From positions 4,092,001 to 4,156,000 of the forward strand of contig NZ_JACHDP010000001.1 in assembly GCF_014201145.1 (NCBI RefSeq): a stretch of DNA of 64,000 bases. The letters are read 5' to 3'. Below are positions 37,801-46,671 of this stretch, piece after piece. The translations under genes were made by a program, and so were the position numbers. The notes under the pieces were generated by a model. The model was not told the origin of the DNA and did not search any database. It worked only from the letters and a program-made list of their open reading frames with translations. Every line of letters starts with the position of its first letter. Within the stretch, counting starts at the first letter, position 1. The DNA comes from Micromonospora parathelypteridis (GTDB taxonomy: Bacteria > Actinomycetota > Actinomycetes > Mycobacteriales > Micromonosporaceae).

Positions 37801-39719
37801 GTGCCGGCCGCGAACAGGGTGAGCAGGACCGCAGCGGTGAGTGTGGGGCGGGACAGGCTGGCGCCGGCGCCGAACAGGCCCACCACGGCCGCCCCGATGG
37901 CGTGCGCCACCGCGGCTCGGTCGGTGCGGGCGGAGAGCCCGATGACCCCGATGCCGATCGCCGTGATCACCATCGGCCAGGGTGCCGCCGCCCAATTGAG
38001 ACCGAGCGAGGCCGGGACGGCGAGCGCGGTCAGCGCCGCGCCGGCGACCGCGAATTCACGGCGGATCTCCGTGGGTAGGGCCAGCACCGCCGCGATGGTG
38101 AGCAGGAACGCGGCGCCCGCGAGCTGCCAGGTGGTCGGCCCGACCGCGGCGGCCAGCTCGGACGGGTACCGGTCGAGGTCGGCACCCCAGGCGGGCAGAG
38201 CCGCCCGGACCGGTGCCACCCCGGCGCGTAGCGCTCCTCCGGCGACCACCAGGCCACTGACGCTCAGCGCCACCGCCGAGGCGATCTGTGGCCCCCGGCG
38301 GGCCGCTTCGGGGACCGCCCGCACCGCCAGCCCGGTCACCGTGATGACCGCCGCGATCAGCAGCAACGCCCGACCAGGGAAGGCCACCGAGGCGATCCGG
38401 CTGAGCGCGCCGATCACGGCCAGGGTGACGATGCCGGCCGCGACGTCGGGCAGCGGCGGGCGACGCAGCACCAGCGCGCCGGCCAGCCCGACGGCGGCGG
38501 CCAGCAGCAGCACCAGTCCGGCGCCGGTCGCGATCGGCACGGTCTGTGCCCGGAGGAGGGCGGTGACCGCGTACGCCAGGGCGACCGCGACCGCGACCGA
38601 GTGCAGCAACCAGGTCAGTTCGCGCAGCCCGGGCACCGGGCGGGTCGGCCGCGTGTCGGCGGAGCCGGCGCTGGCGTCGATCAGCTCGGCGGCCTCCTCC
38701 GGGTCGCCCTCGGGCCGGGTTTCGGCGCCGCGCTGACGTGGTGCCGACGGGGTGCCCGGCGTCGGCAGGTCCTGCCCGACGGGGCGCTCCAGGGCCACGC
38801 CGGAGCGGGCCAGCCAGAGGTCGACGAGGGCGACCAGGGCCAGCACCAGCGCCCAGCCGCCCGGTCCGGTTATCCGGTCGTACGCCAGCAGTGGCAGCAC
38901 CGGCTGCGCGGCGAGCACGGTGGCGAAGCGGGGTGCGCGCAGACCCGTCCAGCCGGCGTACCCGAACGCGACGCCGGCGGTGACCGCGAAGATCACCCCG
39001 GCGAAGACCGTGGCGGAGGCGTCGCTGGCGCCGATCCGTTCGACGGCCCAGAGGGCGTTGCCGGCGAGCGGCACCAGCAGCAGGCCGACTGCGGCGATGG
39101 TCTCGGCGGTCGAGGTGAGCCCGCGCCGGGTCAGCGCCGGCGGGGCGAGCAGCATCAGCACGGTGGCCAGGAGCAGGATGCCGAGCCGGGCCAGCGCGTC
39201 CATCGAGCTGGTCGCCACCGCGGCGAAGACCACCGCGGCCACCCCGAGCAGCAGCGCGCCCAGCCCGAGAGGGATGTTCTGCACCTCGCGCGACGAGGCC
39301 TCCGGGGGGTGCTCCGGGTCGTCCGCGTCCAGCCAGCTCGCCCGGGGCGGAGGCGGCGGCGGGTCCTCCGGGGCGGGCGGGGTGCCCTGGCGGGGCACCC
39401 GGGGCGGCGCGCCGGTGGTGGCGGTCGGTGGCCGCCGGCCGGGGCGTCGGCGTAGCACTCGGCGTGGCCGGGTGGCCTGCTTGAGTCGTTCCTCGCCGGC
39501 GTGGGCGAGGATGTCCCGCTGGAAGAGCGCGGCCTGCATCTTGGCGGCGATCTGCCGTTGCTCGCGGGCGATGGCGGCATCGCGTGCCTTCATCTCCGCG
39601 ATCGAACGCTCGATGTCCGCTAGGTGCTCGACCCACTGTGGCTGGTCAGCCCCGCAGTGCGGGCAATGGACGGCCGGCTTGATCTCCCGGCCGCACGAGG
39701 AGCATTGAAAGTTCGCCAC
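34824..39719 (-). CDS. Giant polytopic membrane protein with N-terminal zinc ribbon, SCO7613-like (1631 aa)
   Basis: It starts MANFQCSSCGREIKPAVHCPHCG, two CxxC knuckles of a zinc ribbon (about residues 5-24), followed by a charged coiled-coil-like segment (residues ~30-85), a basic/proline-rich linker, and then roughly 1,400 residues of almost uninterrupted hydrophobic helices, perhaps 35-40 membrane spans in repeating blocks. This is the architecture of the SCO7613 C-terminal-domain membrane proteins of actinobacteria, which have no assigned function. The GTG at 39719 follows GGAGGGG; upstream codons in frame lack support. It stands alone. Possible roles such as transport or lipid handling are speculation. 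Confidence 0.88.
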   Translation of the reverse strand: MANFQCSSCGREIKPAVHCPHCGADQPQWVEHLADIERSIAEMKARDAAIAREQRQIAAKMQAALFQRDILAHAGEERLKQATRPRRVLRRRPGRRPPTATTGAPPRVPRQGTPPAPEDPPPPPPRASWLDADDPEHPPEASSREVQNIPLGLGALLLGVAAVVFAAVATSSMDALARLGILLLATVLMLLAPPALTRRGLTSTAETIAAVGLLLVPLAGNALWAVERIGASDASATVFAGVIFAVTAGVAFGYAGWTGLRAPRFATVLAAQPVLPLLAYDRITGPGGWALVLALVALVDLWLARSGVALERPVGQDLPTPGTPSAPRQRGAETRPEGDPEEAAELIDASAGSADTRPTRPVPGLRELTWLLHSVAVAVALAYAVTALLRAQTVPIATGAGLVLLLAAAVGLAGALVLRRPPLPDVAAGIVTLAVIGALSRIASVAFPGRALLLIAAVITVTGLAVRAVPEAARRGPQIASAVALSVSGLVVAGGALRAGVAPVRAALPAWGADLDRYPSELAAAVGPTTWQLAGAAFLLTIAAVLALPTEIRREFAVAGAALTALAVPASLGLNWAAAPWPMVITAIGIGVIGLSARTDRAAVAHAIGAAVVGLFGAGASLSRPTLTAAVLLTLFAAGTLVALAPRVRIASAASDTVTAWAAGGAAFALPGAVAAFVAASLPTDPTPTPASLREVTVPVLAASFLAVCVTLGYAAVVQVSQRHIPAPLSVGTGLGALLVTAAAFGAPGATVADAWVGALLLVAAVLLFLAPSIDAGRRADLSLDGSDLAAAAVTTALIATLVRIGAVLAPGGQLAVAAALVLMVAVAARTMPEEWRRGPILGLAIGGLLIGVLAGWSAVRGGVGVLATPGPIWDGDLSGWPAAPVGGATWQAPVALALLALAAGILLPPPWRWDVSGVAVVLATIGAPAAFDLAWWSPVLVGGMVATMYGMAAVATEEARAGLSRAIVAGVVALHAAGAGLVRPWTTALALGSIALIGVVVATLARVLAGPRVTDIETEGMPPHLVQIGGAAIGAALLALPGAVAALAAEYEHSAQVVLTAALAASSLGLAAVAAVRRQVPQYLPWVSAAVVGGATISALAAIPTGLPAGVYAAAAALLGVLAELIRAATVPPTGSAQPVRRWAVRLDGALRRLPDDPERRRWRVNPAAGALAAAALPTALALASIAPALVAALVAPHATLSRIWQGPPPELVTPPSDVVDPTHVLTALLLTATAALAATGFSGGRRSRAVPVVLPGAAVTLLIAPIALGSGWPASTLAALSVFTISMLGLALTPPPPLVEPARSLRLARILVFVIGLAAGGAGLAGSLAAEELTLFSLGGGVGVGMVAALFGTTQRARILGWLFASLMAQLFVLTAGLVAGLAAVWSAFGVLAVGAVLQVLAAILPQLRRPEAQREAATVQWSGYAAALIALALAFDSPRHIAALLAAWGAVLGVAATRPGRRPVERRILFWAVVVCEITAWWILMRVADVALPEAYTLPFAALALLVGVLELRHRPDMSSWVAYGPALVTAFVPTLAIVLATESSTLRQMLLLLGAVAVLIFGSSSRQQAPVIVGASVTAITAIHALFSLGPWLALIPVGILLLILGASNERRRRAQDRLQTALRGMR

Positions 39720-39819
39720 GACACCCCTCCACCCGCACTGTGGACTCCCACTGTCGCAGCATGCCCAAAGCTGGCGCGGATTTCGACTCTTGTCGGCGGG
39801 TCCGGGGCAAACAGACGAC

Positions 39820-39856
39820 ACCGGCCGGCCACCGAGATGCTCGATGGCCGGCCGGT
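39820..39856 (-). terminator. Terminator hairpin of ugd
   Basis: A perfect 12-bp stem accggccggcca (39820-39831) / tggccggccggt (39845-39856) lies 13 bp beyond the ugd stop on the minus strand. Confidence 0.75.
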
Positions 39857-39869
39857 GTGGGTCTTTCCG

Positions 39870-41297
39870 TCAGGGGCGGCCCATGCCCCGGTACTCCCAG
39901 CCGGCCTGGGTCCACAGCGCCGAGTCGAGGCAGTTGCGCCCGTCGACCACCTTGCGGCCGTTGACCAGCTCGCCGAGGGCGACCGGGTCGGCGTTGCGGA
40001 AGTCGGCCCACTCGGTGAGGACGCAGACCAGGTCGGCGCCGGAGACCGCCTCGTTGATGCCGGTCTCGTAGGTCAGCTCGGGGACCGCGCGGCGGGCGTT
40101 CTCCGTGCCCTGCGGGTCGTACACGTGCACGTCGGCGCCGGCTTTCTGCAGCAGCGCGGCGACGGCGAGCGCCGGGGCGTCGCGGACGTCGTCGGTGTTC
40201 GGCTTGAAGGTGGCACCGAGCACGGCGATCCGGGTGCCGGAGAAGTCCGGGCCGGCCGGCCCGGAGCGGCGGCCGAGCAGGTCCGCGGCGAGCTGGAGCA
40301 CCCGGGTACGACGGCGCAGGTTGATCAGGTCGACCTCGTGCAGGAAGCGCAACGCCTCGCCGGCGCCCAGCTCCTGGGCACGGGCCTGGAAGGCCCGGAT
40401 GTCCTTGGGCAGGCAGGCGCCACCGAAGCCGAGGCCGGCCTGGAGGAACCGGTTGCCGATGCGCGGGTCGTACCCGATCGCGCGGGCGAGTTGGGTGACG
40501 TCGCCGCCGGAGGCCTCGCAGACCTCGGCCATCGCGTTGATGAAGGAGATCTTGGTGGCGAGGAAGGCGTTCGCGGCGACCTTGACCAGCTCGGCGGTGG
40601 CGAAGTCGGTGACGACCAGGGGCACCTCGCGGTCCTCGGTGGCGGCCAGGTCGAACACGCCCTTGTGCGCGGCGTAGAGCATGCCGTTCGCCCACTCGCT
40701 CTTCACGCCGACCACGATCCGGTTGGGCCGCAGGACGTCGTCGACGGCGAAGCCCTCCTGGAGGAACTCGGGGCTCCACGCCACCTCGACGCCCAGGTCG
40801 TGGGGGGTGTGCTTGCCGACCAGTTGCTCCACCCACTCGGCGGTGCCGACCGGCACGGTGGACTTGCCGACGATCAGCGCCTTGCGGGTCAGGTGCTGCG
40901 CGAGGCCGGTGACCGACGCCTCGACGTACGACAGGTCGGCGCCCATCCCGTCGGCCCGCTGGGGGGTGCCGACGCAGATGAAGTGCACGTCGCCGAAGTC
41001 GGCGGTCTCGGCGATGTCGGTGCTGAACCGCAGGCGGCCGGCGGCGAGGTTGCGCCGGAGCAGCTCGTCCAGGCCGGGCTCGTGGATCGGCACCTGGCCG
41101 GCGTTCAGCATCGCGATCTTGTCTGCGTCGACGTCGAACCCGAGCACTTCGTAGCCCAGTTCGGCGTAGCAGATGGCGTACGTCGCACCGAGGTAGCCGG
41201 TCCCCAGGAACGTCACCCGCGGCCGAGGCGCGCCCGAGGGCGGTGTCACCGCGGCGATGGCGGGGGTCGGCTGGATGGTGGGGTAGGGGATCGTCAC
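39870..41297 (-). CDS. ugd: UDP-glucose 6-dehydrogenase (475 aa)
   Basis: NAD-dependent four-electron oxidation of UDP-glucose to UDP-glucuronate for surface polysaccharides or glycosylation. The GTG at 41297, preceded by GGAGAAG, gives a ~28-residue Pro/Thr-rich extension before the Rossmann motif VTFLGTGYLGATYA. IHEPGLDELL, VGKSTVPVGTAEW, SPEFLQEGFAVDD and the catalytic cysteine in LGFGGACLPKDI are all hallmarks, and FKPNTDDVRDAPA marks the C-terminal domain. Related GDP-mannose dehydrogenases share the fold, but the SPEFLxEG and ACLPKD spacing favours UDP-glucose. The gene is divergent from the acyl-CoA dehydrogenase. Confidence 0.92.
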   Translation of the reverse strand: MTIPYPTIQPTPAIAAVTPPSGAPRPRVTFLGTGYLGATYAICYAELGYEVLGFDVDADKIAMLNAGQVPIHEPGLDELLRRNLAAGRLRFSTDIAETADFGDVHFICVGTPQRADGMGADLSYVEASVTGLAQHLTRKALIVGKSTVPVGTAEWVEQLVGKHTPHDLGVEVAWSPEFLQEGFAVDDVLRPNRIVVGVKSEWANGMLYAAHKGVFDLAATEDREVPLVVTDFATAELVKVAANAFLATKISFINAMAEVCEASGGDVTQLARAIGYDPRIGNRFLQAGLGFGGACLPKDIRAFQARAQELGAGEALRFLHEVDLINLRRRTRVLQLAADLLGRRSGPAGPDFSGTRIAVLGATFKPNTDDVRDAPALAVAALLQKAGADVHVYDPQGTENARRAVPELTYETGINEAVSGADLVCVLTEWADFRNADPVALGELVNGRKVVDGRNCLDSALWTQAGWEYRGMGRP

Positions 41298-41546
41298 GCC
41301 TGTCTTCTCCGCTCGCACTGGCGGCGCGTCGTCGCGTCGCATTCTGCTGCGGCGCCTGGGCGGGGCACCGGTGGGTGGCTCACTGTTGTCCACCATCATT
41401 GCCCAGCGGCGTGGGTGCACCCTCATGCCCATACCTACGCGCCGGTAACATCTCCTGAACTGCAGTCGCTAGTCTTCAGTCTGCGCGGTCGGCGGTCAGG
41501 AGTCGTCACAGACTGCGCATGATAGCGGTGAAGGGGAGGGGCCAAC

Positions 41547-42719
41547 ATGGCCGCAGGCGAGTCGTTCGACGTCTACCGGTTGCCGGAGGAGCACGAGGCG
41601 ATCCGGGAGGCGGTGCGTGAGGTCTGCGCGGCGAAGGTTGCCCCGCACGCGGCCGAGGCCGACGAGACCGGAGAGTTCCCCAAGGCGTCCTACGACGCTC
41701 TGCGGGCGGCGGACTTCCACGCACCGCACATCCCCGAGGAGTACGGCGGCGCGGGCGCAGACGCGCTGGCCACCGCAATCGTGATCGAGGAGGTTGCGCG
41801 CGCCTGCGCGTCCTCCTCGCTGATCCCCGCCGTGAACAAACTTGGCACGATGCCGTTGTTGTTGTCCGGTTCCGAGGAGCTCAAGCGTCGCTACCTGACG
41901 CCGGTCGCGGCCGGTGACGCCATGTTCTCGTACTGCCTGTCCGAGCCGGAGGCGGGCAGCGACGCCGCCTCGATGACGACCCGGGCGGTGCGTGACGGGG
42001 ATCACTGGGTGCTCAACGGCGTGAAGCGCTGGATCACCAACGCGGGCGTGTCCGAGTTCTACACCGTCTTCGCCGTCACCGACCCGGCTGCCCGCTCCCG
42101 GGGTATCTCGGCGTTCGTGGTCGAGAAGTCCGATGCCGGCGTGAGCTTCGGCGCGCCGGAGAAGAAGCTCGGCATCAAGGGCTCGCCGACCCGTGAGGTC
42201 TACCTCGACAACGTGCGGATCCCCGCCGACCGGATGATCGGCGCGGAGGGCACCGGCTTCGCCACCGCGATGAAGACCCTGGACCACACCCGGGTCACCA
42301 TCGCCGCGCAGGCCGTCGGGATCGCGCAGGGCGCGCTCGACTACGCCAAGGGGTACGTGGCGGAGCGCCGCCAGTTCGGCAAGGCGGTCGCCGAGTTCCA
42401 GGGCGTCCAGTTCATGCTCGCCGACATGGGCATGAAGCTGGAGGCGGCCCGGCAGCTCACGTACGCCGCGGCCGGCAAGTCCGAGCGTGGTGACGCGGAC
42501 CTCACCTACTTCGGCGCGGCGGCCAAGTGCTTCGCCTCCGACGCCGCGATGGAGATCACCACCGATGCGGTGCAGCTGCTCGGCGGTTACGGCTACACGC
42601 GGGACTACCCGGTCGAGCGGATGATGCGGGACGCCAAGATCACCCAGATCTACGAGGGCACGAACCAGGTGCAGCGGATCGTCATGGCACGGCAGCTGCT
42701 CGGTTCCCGGCAGGCCTAG
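41547..42719 (+). CDS. Acyl-CoA dehydrogenase, FadE25-like (390 aa)
   Basis: FAD enzyme introducing an alpha-beta double bond in acyl-Co[34 protein letters not shown] (FAD contact), [23 protein letters not shown] and [23 protein letters not shown] are family motifs. The catalytic base is E370 in [12 protein letters not shown], the short- and branched-chain acyl-CoA dehydrogenase position. The ATG at 41547 follows AAGGGGAGGGG. In M. tuberculosis the similar fadE25 lies beside purE-purK. The stop overlaps the LuxR-family gene end by 4 bp in convergent orientation. Chain-length specificity is not determinable by eye. Confidence 0.93.
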   Translation: MAAGESFDVYRLPEEHEAIREAVREVCAAKVAPHAAEADETGEFPKASYDALRAADFHAPHIPEEYGGAGADALATAIVIEEVARACASSSLIPAVNKLGTMPLLLSGSEELKRRYLTPVAAGDAMFSYCLSEPEAGSDAASMTTRAVRDGDHWVLNGVKRWITNAGVSEFYTVFAVTDPAARSRGISAFVVEKSDAGVSFGAPEKKLGIKGSPTREVYLDNVRIPADRMIGAEGTGFATAMKTLDHTRVTIAAQAVGIAQGALDYAKGYVAERRQFGKAVAEFQGVQFMLADMGMKLEAARQLTYAAAGKSERGDADLTYFGAAAKCFASDAAMEITTDAVQLLGGYGYTRDYPVERMMRDAKITQIYEGTNQVQRIVMARQLLGSRQA

Positions 42720-45475
42720 GCACCGCCCGGTGCGCGGTCCTTGTCGATCAGCGTGAGGGCGTCTCTCAGACCTGCCCGCGAGGTGATGCCGAGTTTGGGA
42801 AAGATGCGATAGAGGTGCGCTCCGACGGTCCGTGCCGACAGGAACAGCTCCTCGCCGATCTCCTTGTTGGTCATCCCGGTCGCGGCCATCTGGGCAACGA
42901 GAGATTCGCGGCCGGTCAGGCTCTCGGTTCGTGGCTGAGGGCCTGGCCGCTGGCCCGCTGCCCGGAGTTCCTGATCAGCTCTTTCCGTCCATCTCGTCGC
43001 GCCGAGACGTTGGAACGCCGCAGAGGCCCGACCGAGGTGTTCACGAGCAGCGCGACGTGACCGGCTTCTGCGGAGGTGTTGGCCGAACAGCAGTTCAACG
43101 CGGGCCCGGTCGAACGGCCACCGGTCAGCCTCCGGTGTCGCGAGAGCCCGGTCGAACAGACTCGGCGCGATGTCGTCGGCGGAGACGAGAGCCTCGGCGG
43201 CCGTCACCAGCATGCTGAGTCGGCCGGAGATCGTCTCCAGCCGCGCGGCACGAGCCGCCGCGACGTGGGCCCGGGCCTCGGCGTGACGGTTGGTCCGGAC
43301 CGCGGCCTCGACCACGTCGAGCACGGCCCAGATCGCCACCGGACGGAACGGCGGGATGGTGCCAGCGGGCCCAATCGAGGTCGCCTCCCGATATGCCTCC
43401 TCGTAGTCCTGCCGACCCAGTGCGACCAGAGCGCGGGTGTAGTGGCAGAGATGGCTCACCACGACCACACCTCTGGGTACGGCCCAGTAGATGAGCTCGT
43501 TGGTGATTCGCCGCGCTGTTTCGTCATCGCCGCGGACGGCAGCGAGCGTGGCGATCCAGTGTTGGGTGGCCCAGCGGAAGAGCCGGAGTCCGTTCTGGTT
43601 GGTCAAGGACAGCGACTCGGCCAGGTACCGCTCGCTGTCCTGCCACTGCCCCATGAAGTAGGAGTCGAGCGCCAGCAGTGCCAACGCCTGTGTCATGACG
43701 TTCGTGTCGTCGGCGGCGCGTCCCATCTCCAGCGCGCGATGCAGAGCGGCGCGACAGCCAGGAAGCCGATCGACCCAGGAACTGGCGAGCCCGACCAGGA
43801 CGATCTCACCGGGGTCGTCGACCTGATCCAGAGTCTCGATGAGTCGGTCGAGTTGTCGGAACTCGGCCTCGTCGGCGTTCGCCGGATCCGAGTGGGTGTG
43901 CCGCATCAGCACGACAACGTCGATTGCCGGGTTGTTCAGGCGCGATACGAGTGCGTCGAAGGCCGGCCAGAGTTGGCGCCGCCCACCGAAGAAGCAGACG
44001 TACAGCAGGGTGAGCAGGGCTGCCCTGATCTGGAAGATCGGATGTGACTTCTCGCTCACCGCGTCCAGGGCGCCCGCGAGGACGCGGTGAGCGGTGTCGA
44101 CGTCACCGTCCGCGTTGAGAATGACGAAGGATGTGGCAACCGCCGTGTCCAGAGAGCCCGCGTGCGCGGAATCGAGCTGGCGGACCTCGCGCAGAGTGTC
44201 GCCGGCCAGCGCGATCCCGCCGCCCAGGTGAGCACCTACGTAGGCCGCGGCAGCCAAGCGCCGGGCGCGCTTCGGTTTGGCGGGGCTGAGCATCGAGGCG
44301 TTGGTGAGGGCGGTGACAGCGCCGACGGTGTCGCCTCGACTGACCAGCCGGTAGCCCGCTTCTTCCAGCGAGGACGCCGCTCGCTCGTCGGGTCCGCGAC
44401 TGCTCTGCGCGAGGTGCCAGGCCCTTCGGTCCGGGTCGTCACGTACAGCCTCCGCCAGCCGGGCGTGGACCCGGCGCCGCTCTGCGGCGGTGGAGGCGTT
44501 GACAACGGCGGCTCGTGTCAAAGGATGTGCGAACGCCACTCGCGTGCCCTGGTCGGCGATGTGGATGAGTCGGGCGCGTTCCGCGGGCGCGAGTGACTCC
44601 AGCAACCGCTCGCCCGATTCGACCTCAAGGCCACGGAGACTCCCGGTTGCCTCAAGAGCGGCGAACAGCAGCGACTGTCGTGTGGCATCCGGCAGGTTCT
44701 CGATCCGGGACGAGAACGCCGCCTGGAGCCGCCGGTTCAGCGGTACGACGGACAGGTCGACCACCGAGCTGTCGTGGCCCTGGTCCGTCAGAATCAACGG
44801 CAGCTCGACGAGGGCCAGCGGGTTCCCGGCCGCCACGGCCAACACCCTCCGTCTGATCGCCGGTGTCAGATCGGGGTAGCGAGCCAGCAGTATTTCTGTC
44901 GCCGCCTGCTCGTCAACAGGGGTGAGCTCGTACTCGTCCAGCCGTGCCCGCTCGAAGAAGCCCTCAGCCGCCGGACGCGTCGACCCGAGAAAGCCGACGC
45001 GCGTTCCGGTGAGCCGCCGGGCCAGGAGCGTGAGCACTGCGGCGCTCGACCGGTCCAGCCACTGGAGGTCGTCGACGAGGACGAGGGTCGGTGCTTCGCG
45101 CGCCGCGGCACGCAGCAGGTGCCGCAGCGCCTCGGCCACGGCCAGCCGATCCAGGGTCACCGAGGTATTTGGATCGAACAGGGCTTCGAGGACGGAGGCG
45201 CGCTCGCCCGCGAGGGTGGGGATCGAGTCGACGGCCGGACTCAGGATCTGTTGCAGGCCGGCGAAACTGATGTCCGCCTCGAACTCGACTGCGGTCGCTG
45301 CCAGGACTCGGCCGCCCTGCTTCGTCCAGAGCTGGGCCGCGTGTCGAAGCAGAGTGGTCTTCCCGAGACCGGGTTCGCCGACAATGACGAGTGATTGCCC
45401 AGATTCACGTGAGCGCTCGCAGAATCCGTCAACTATCTCGAGGGCATCGTTTCTGCCGACGATGTCTGGCGCCAT
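42716..45475 (-). CDS. LuxR-family transcriptional regulator with N-terminal AAA/NACHT-like ATPase (LAL type, 919 aa)
   Basis: Large ATP-binding regulators of the LuxR (LAL) type are common activators of secondary metabolism and sugar uptake in actinomycetes. Walker A is [15 protein letters not shown] near residue 35, and Walker B is [18 protein letters not shown] near 150. A long TPR-like helical region fills ~350-840. The C-terminal LuxR helix-turn-helix is [20 protein letters not shown], followed by [19 protein letters not shown]. The ATG at 45475 with weak GGGAAC upstream is chosen over a reading 44 codons longer. The sequence is visibly less GC-rich than its neighbours. It lies downstream of an alpha/beta hydrolase on the same strand (145-bp gap), a possible target. 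Confidence 0.92.
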   Translation of the reverse strand: MAPDIVGRNDALEIVDGFCERSRESGQSLVIVGEPGLGKTTLLRHAAQLWTKQGGRVLAATAVEFEADISFAGLQQILSPAVDSIPTLAGERASVLEALFDPNTSVTLDRLAVAEALRHLLRAAAREAPTLVLVDDLQWLDRSSAAVLTLLARRLTGTRVGFLGSTRPAAEGFFERARLDEYELTPVDEQAATEILLARYPDLTPAIRRRVLAVAAGNPLALVELPLILTDQGHDSSVVDLSVVPLNRRLQAAFSSRIENLPDATRQSLLFAALEATGSLRGLEVESGERLLESLAPAERARLIHIADQGTRVAFAHPLTRAAVVNASTAAERRRVHARLAEAVRDDPDRRAWHLAQSSRGPDERAASSLEEAGYRLVSRGDTVGAVTALTNASMLSPAKPKRARRLAAAAYVGAHLGGGIALAGDTLREVRQLDSAHAGSLDTAVATSFVILNADGDVDTAHRVLAGALDAVSEKSHPIFQIRAALLTLLYVCFFGGRRQLWPAFDALVSRLNNPAIDVVVLMRHTHSDPANADEAEFRQLDRLIETLDQVDDPGEIVLVGLASSWVDRLPGCRAALHRALEMGRAADDTNVMTQALALLALDSYFMGQWQDSERYLAESLSLTNQNGLRLFRWATQHWIATLAAVRGDDETARRITNELIYWAVPRGVVVVSHLCHYTRALVALGRQDYEEAYREATSIGPAGTIPPFRPVAIWAVLDVVEAAVRTNRHAEARAHVAAARAARLETISGRLSMLVTAAEALVSADDIAPSLFDRALATPEADRWPFDRARVELLFGQHLRRSRSRRAAREHLGRASAAFQRLGATRWTERADQELRAAGQRPGPQPRTESLTGRESLVAQMAATGMTNKEIGEELFLSARTVGAHLYRIFPKLGITSRAGLRDALTLIDKDRAPGGA

Positions 45476-45620
45476 GTTCCCGTCATGCTCTGTGTCGTCA
45501 TCCGCGGCCACGTCAGTGGCAACCTGGGCACGACAGAGTCTATCTCCGGGATTTGGTGAGCCTCGCCGCGTGGAGTGTGTGGCGTGTGCGCCAGCGGCAC
45601 ACGCCACATATGGCTCTCTC

Positions 45621-46310
45621 CTACGCGGAGGCGAGTTCGTCCCTGATGAGCCGAGCGAGCGCTGTCGGCTGGGACAGGAACGGGGAATGGGATGTGGTCA
45701 TCCGGACGACCCGTCCGGCCCGGTTGGCGAAGTGCTCTTGCGCGAAGGGCGGAAGAGCGTTGTCAGCCTCGCAGATGACGTACGTGCTGGGGACGGTGTG
45801 CCACGCGGCGTTGGTCTGTTCCTGGGTCTTCGAGCTGTAGGACTGGTAGCCCAACTGCGTCACGGCCTGCCGTGCGATCTCCGGGTCGACGTCGCCGTAG
45901 AACACCTCCGTCGGGTTCAACGCCTCGACATATGTGCCGGTGTCCTGGTGGATCTTCCACCACGGCGGCGGCGACCCGCCCGCGCTGGACAGAAGCGATT
46001 CGCCGACCTCGATCTGGAAGGCGGCGAGATAGACGATTCGCTGCACGTTGTCGATGCCAGCCAGGGCCTGGCTCGTGGGGATGCCGCCGTACGAGTGGGC
46101 CACGACGACGACAGGGCCGTCGATTACGGCGACAGCGTCCCGGATGAGCGACGCATCCTGGTGCATGTCACCCAGTTTTGCCGGCTCGTCGCCGCTGCTG
46201 GCCAGTGTGACGGTGTGAACGTCGACATCCCGCAGTTCGTCAGTCAGGAGTGCCAGGTGCTCGGGCTTGTGCCAGGCGCCCGGAACGAGGACGAGTGACG
46301 GTACGGACAA
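45621..46310 (-). CDS. Alpha/beta hydrolase (229 aa)
   Basis: The first strand PSLVLVPGAWH with the oxyanion-hole GAW is followed by the nucleophile elbow VVVVAHSYGGIPTSQAL (Ser in AHSYGG). The Asp lies in the VICEADNALPP region and the His in MTTSHSPFLSQP, completing a catalytic triad. The family resembles salicylate/aryl-ester-type hydrolases of the MES kind; the substrate is unknown. The TTG at 46310 preceded by GGAGG gives a natural N terminus (MSVPSLVLVPGAW); the upstream in-frame extension lacks these features. It is upstream of and codirectional with the LuxR-family regulator. Confidence 0.88.
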   Translation of the reverse strand: MSVPSLVLVPGAWHKPEHLALLTDELRDVDVHTVTLASSGDEPAKLGDMHQDASLIRDAVAVIDGPVVVVAHSYGGIPTSQALAGIDNVQRIVYLAAFQIEVGESLLSSAGGSPPPWWKIHQDTGTYVEALNPTEVFYGDVDPEIARQAVTQLGYQSYSSKTQEQTNAAWHTVPSTYVICEADNALPPFAQEHFANRAGRVVRMTTSHSPFLSQPTALARLIRDELASA

Positions 46311-46671
46311 CGAAGCCTCCAGATGTGCATGACGTGACGGGCCGCTGATTCGTGAACTGCGTCGACCGATTCGTACGACCGATTGGAATGGCTGTGTCGC
46401 AATTCCGGCCGCTACCGAGTCTGGCGCGCCGCGTTCCCCTGCCGCGTCAGTCATGTGACTGCATCACCTGCGACCTGCCGTGGGTCGTGTCCCAGGATGC
46501 GAGCGCAGCCAGCGTCGTGTTCGGGGTCGCCTCGGCCGGGCCGCCGGGCCGCCGAGCCGCCGAGCGGGTGGGGCCTCATACATCGGGAAACAGTCAAGAT
46601 CCACGGCCGAAACAAACGGCCGGAACATTAGGATCTGCCCTGCCCCCTGTTGATCAACTTAGGGAAATGCG
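46311..46671. other. 361-bp divergent intergenic region, hydrolase and subtilase
   Basis: No gene is convincing. It contains a G/C-rich repeat of gggccgcc units (about 46538-46565) and an A-rich stretch with cggccgaaacaaacggccg (46600-46618) shortly before the subtilase. A TAGGAT (46630-46635) is a possible -10. Divergent promoters must lie here. Confidence 0.5.

Noticed and set aside
34801..37995. Very long reading frame (1064 codons) on the minus strand in a second frame, and long plus-strand frames over the same span
   Set aside because: They are shadows of the giant membrane-protein gene. Their products are Arg/Gly/Pro-rich with no membrane pattern, and GC third-position bias belongs to the 34824-39719 frame.
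46538..46565. gggccgcc-rich run upstream of the subtilase
   Set aside because: It is a short G/C-rich low-complexity stretch and gives no specific signal.
46622..46652. GGAAC...GTT pattern upstream of the subtilase, like an ECF sigma promoter
   Set aside because: The spacer is about 22 nt, longer than the 15-17 nt of SigE-type promoters.
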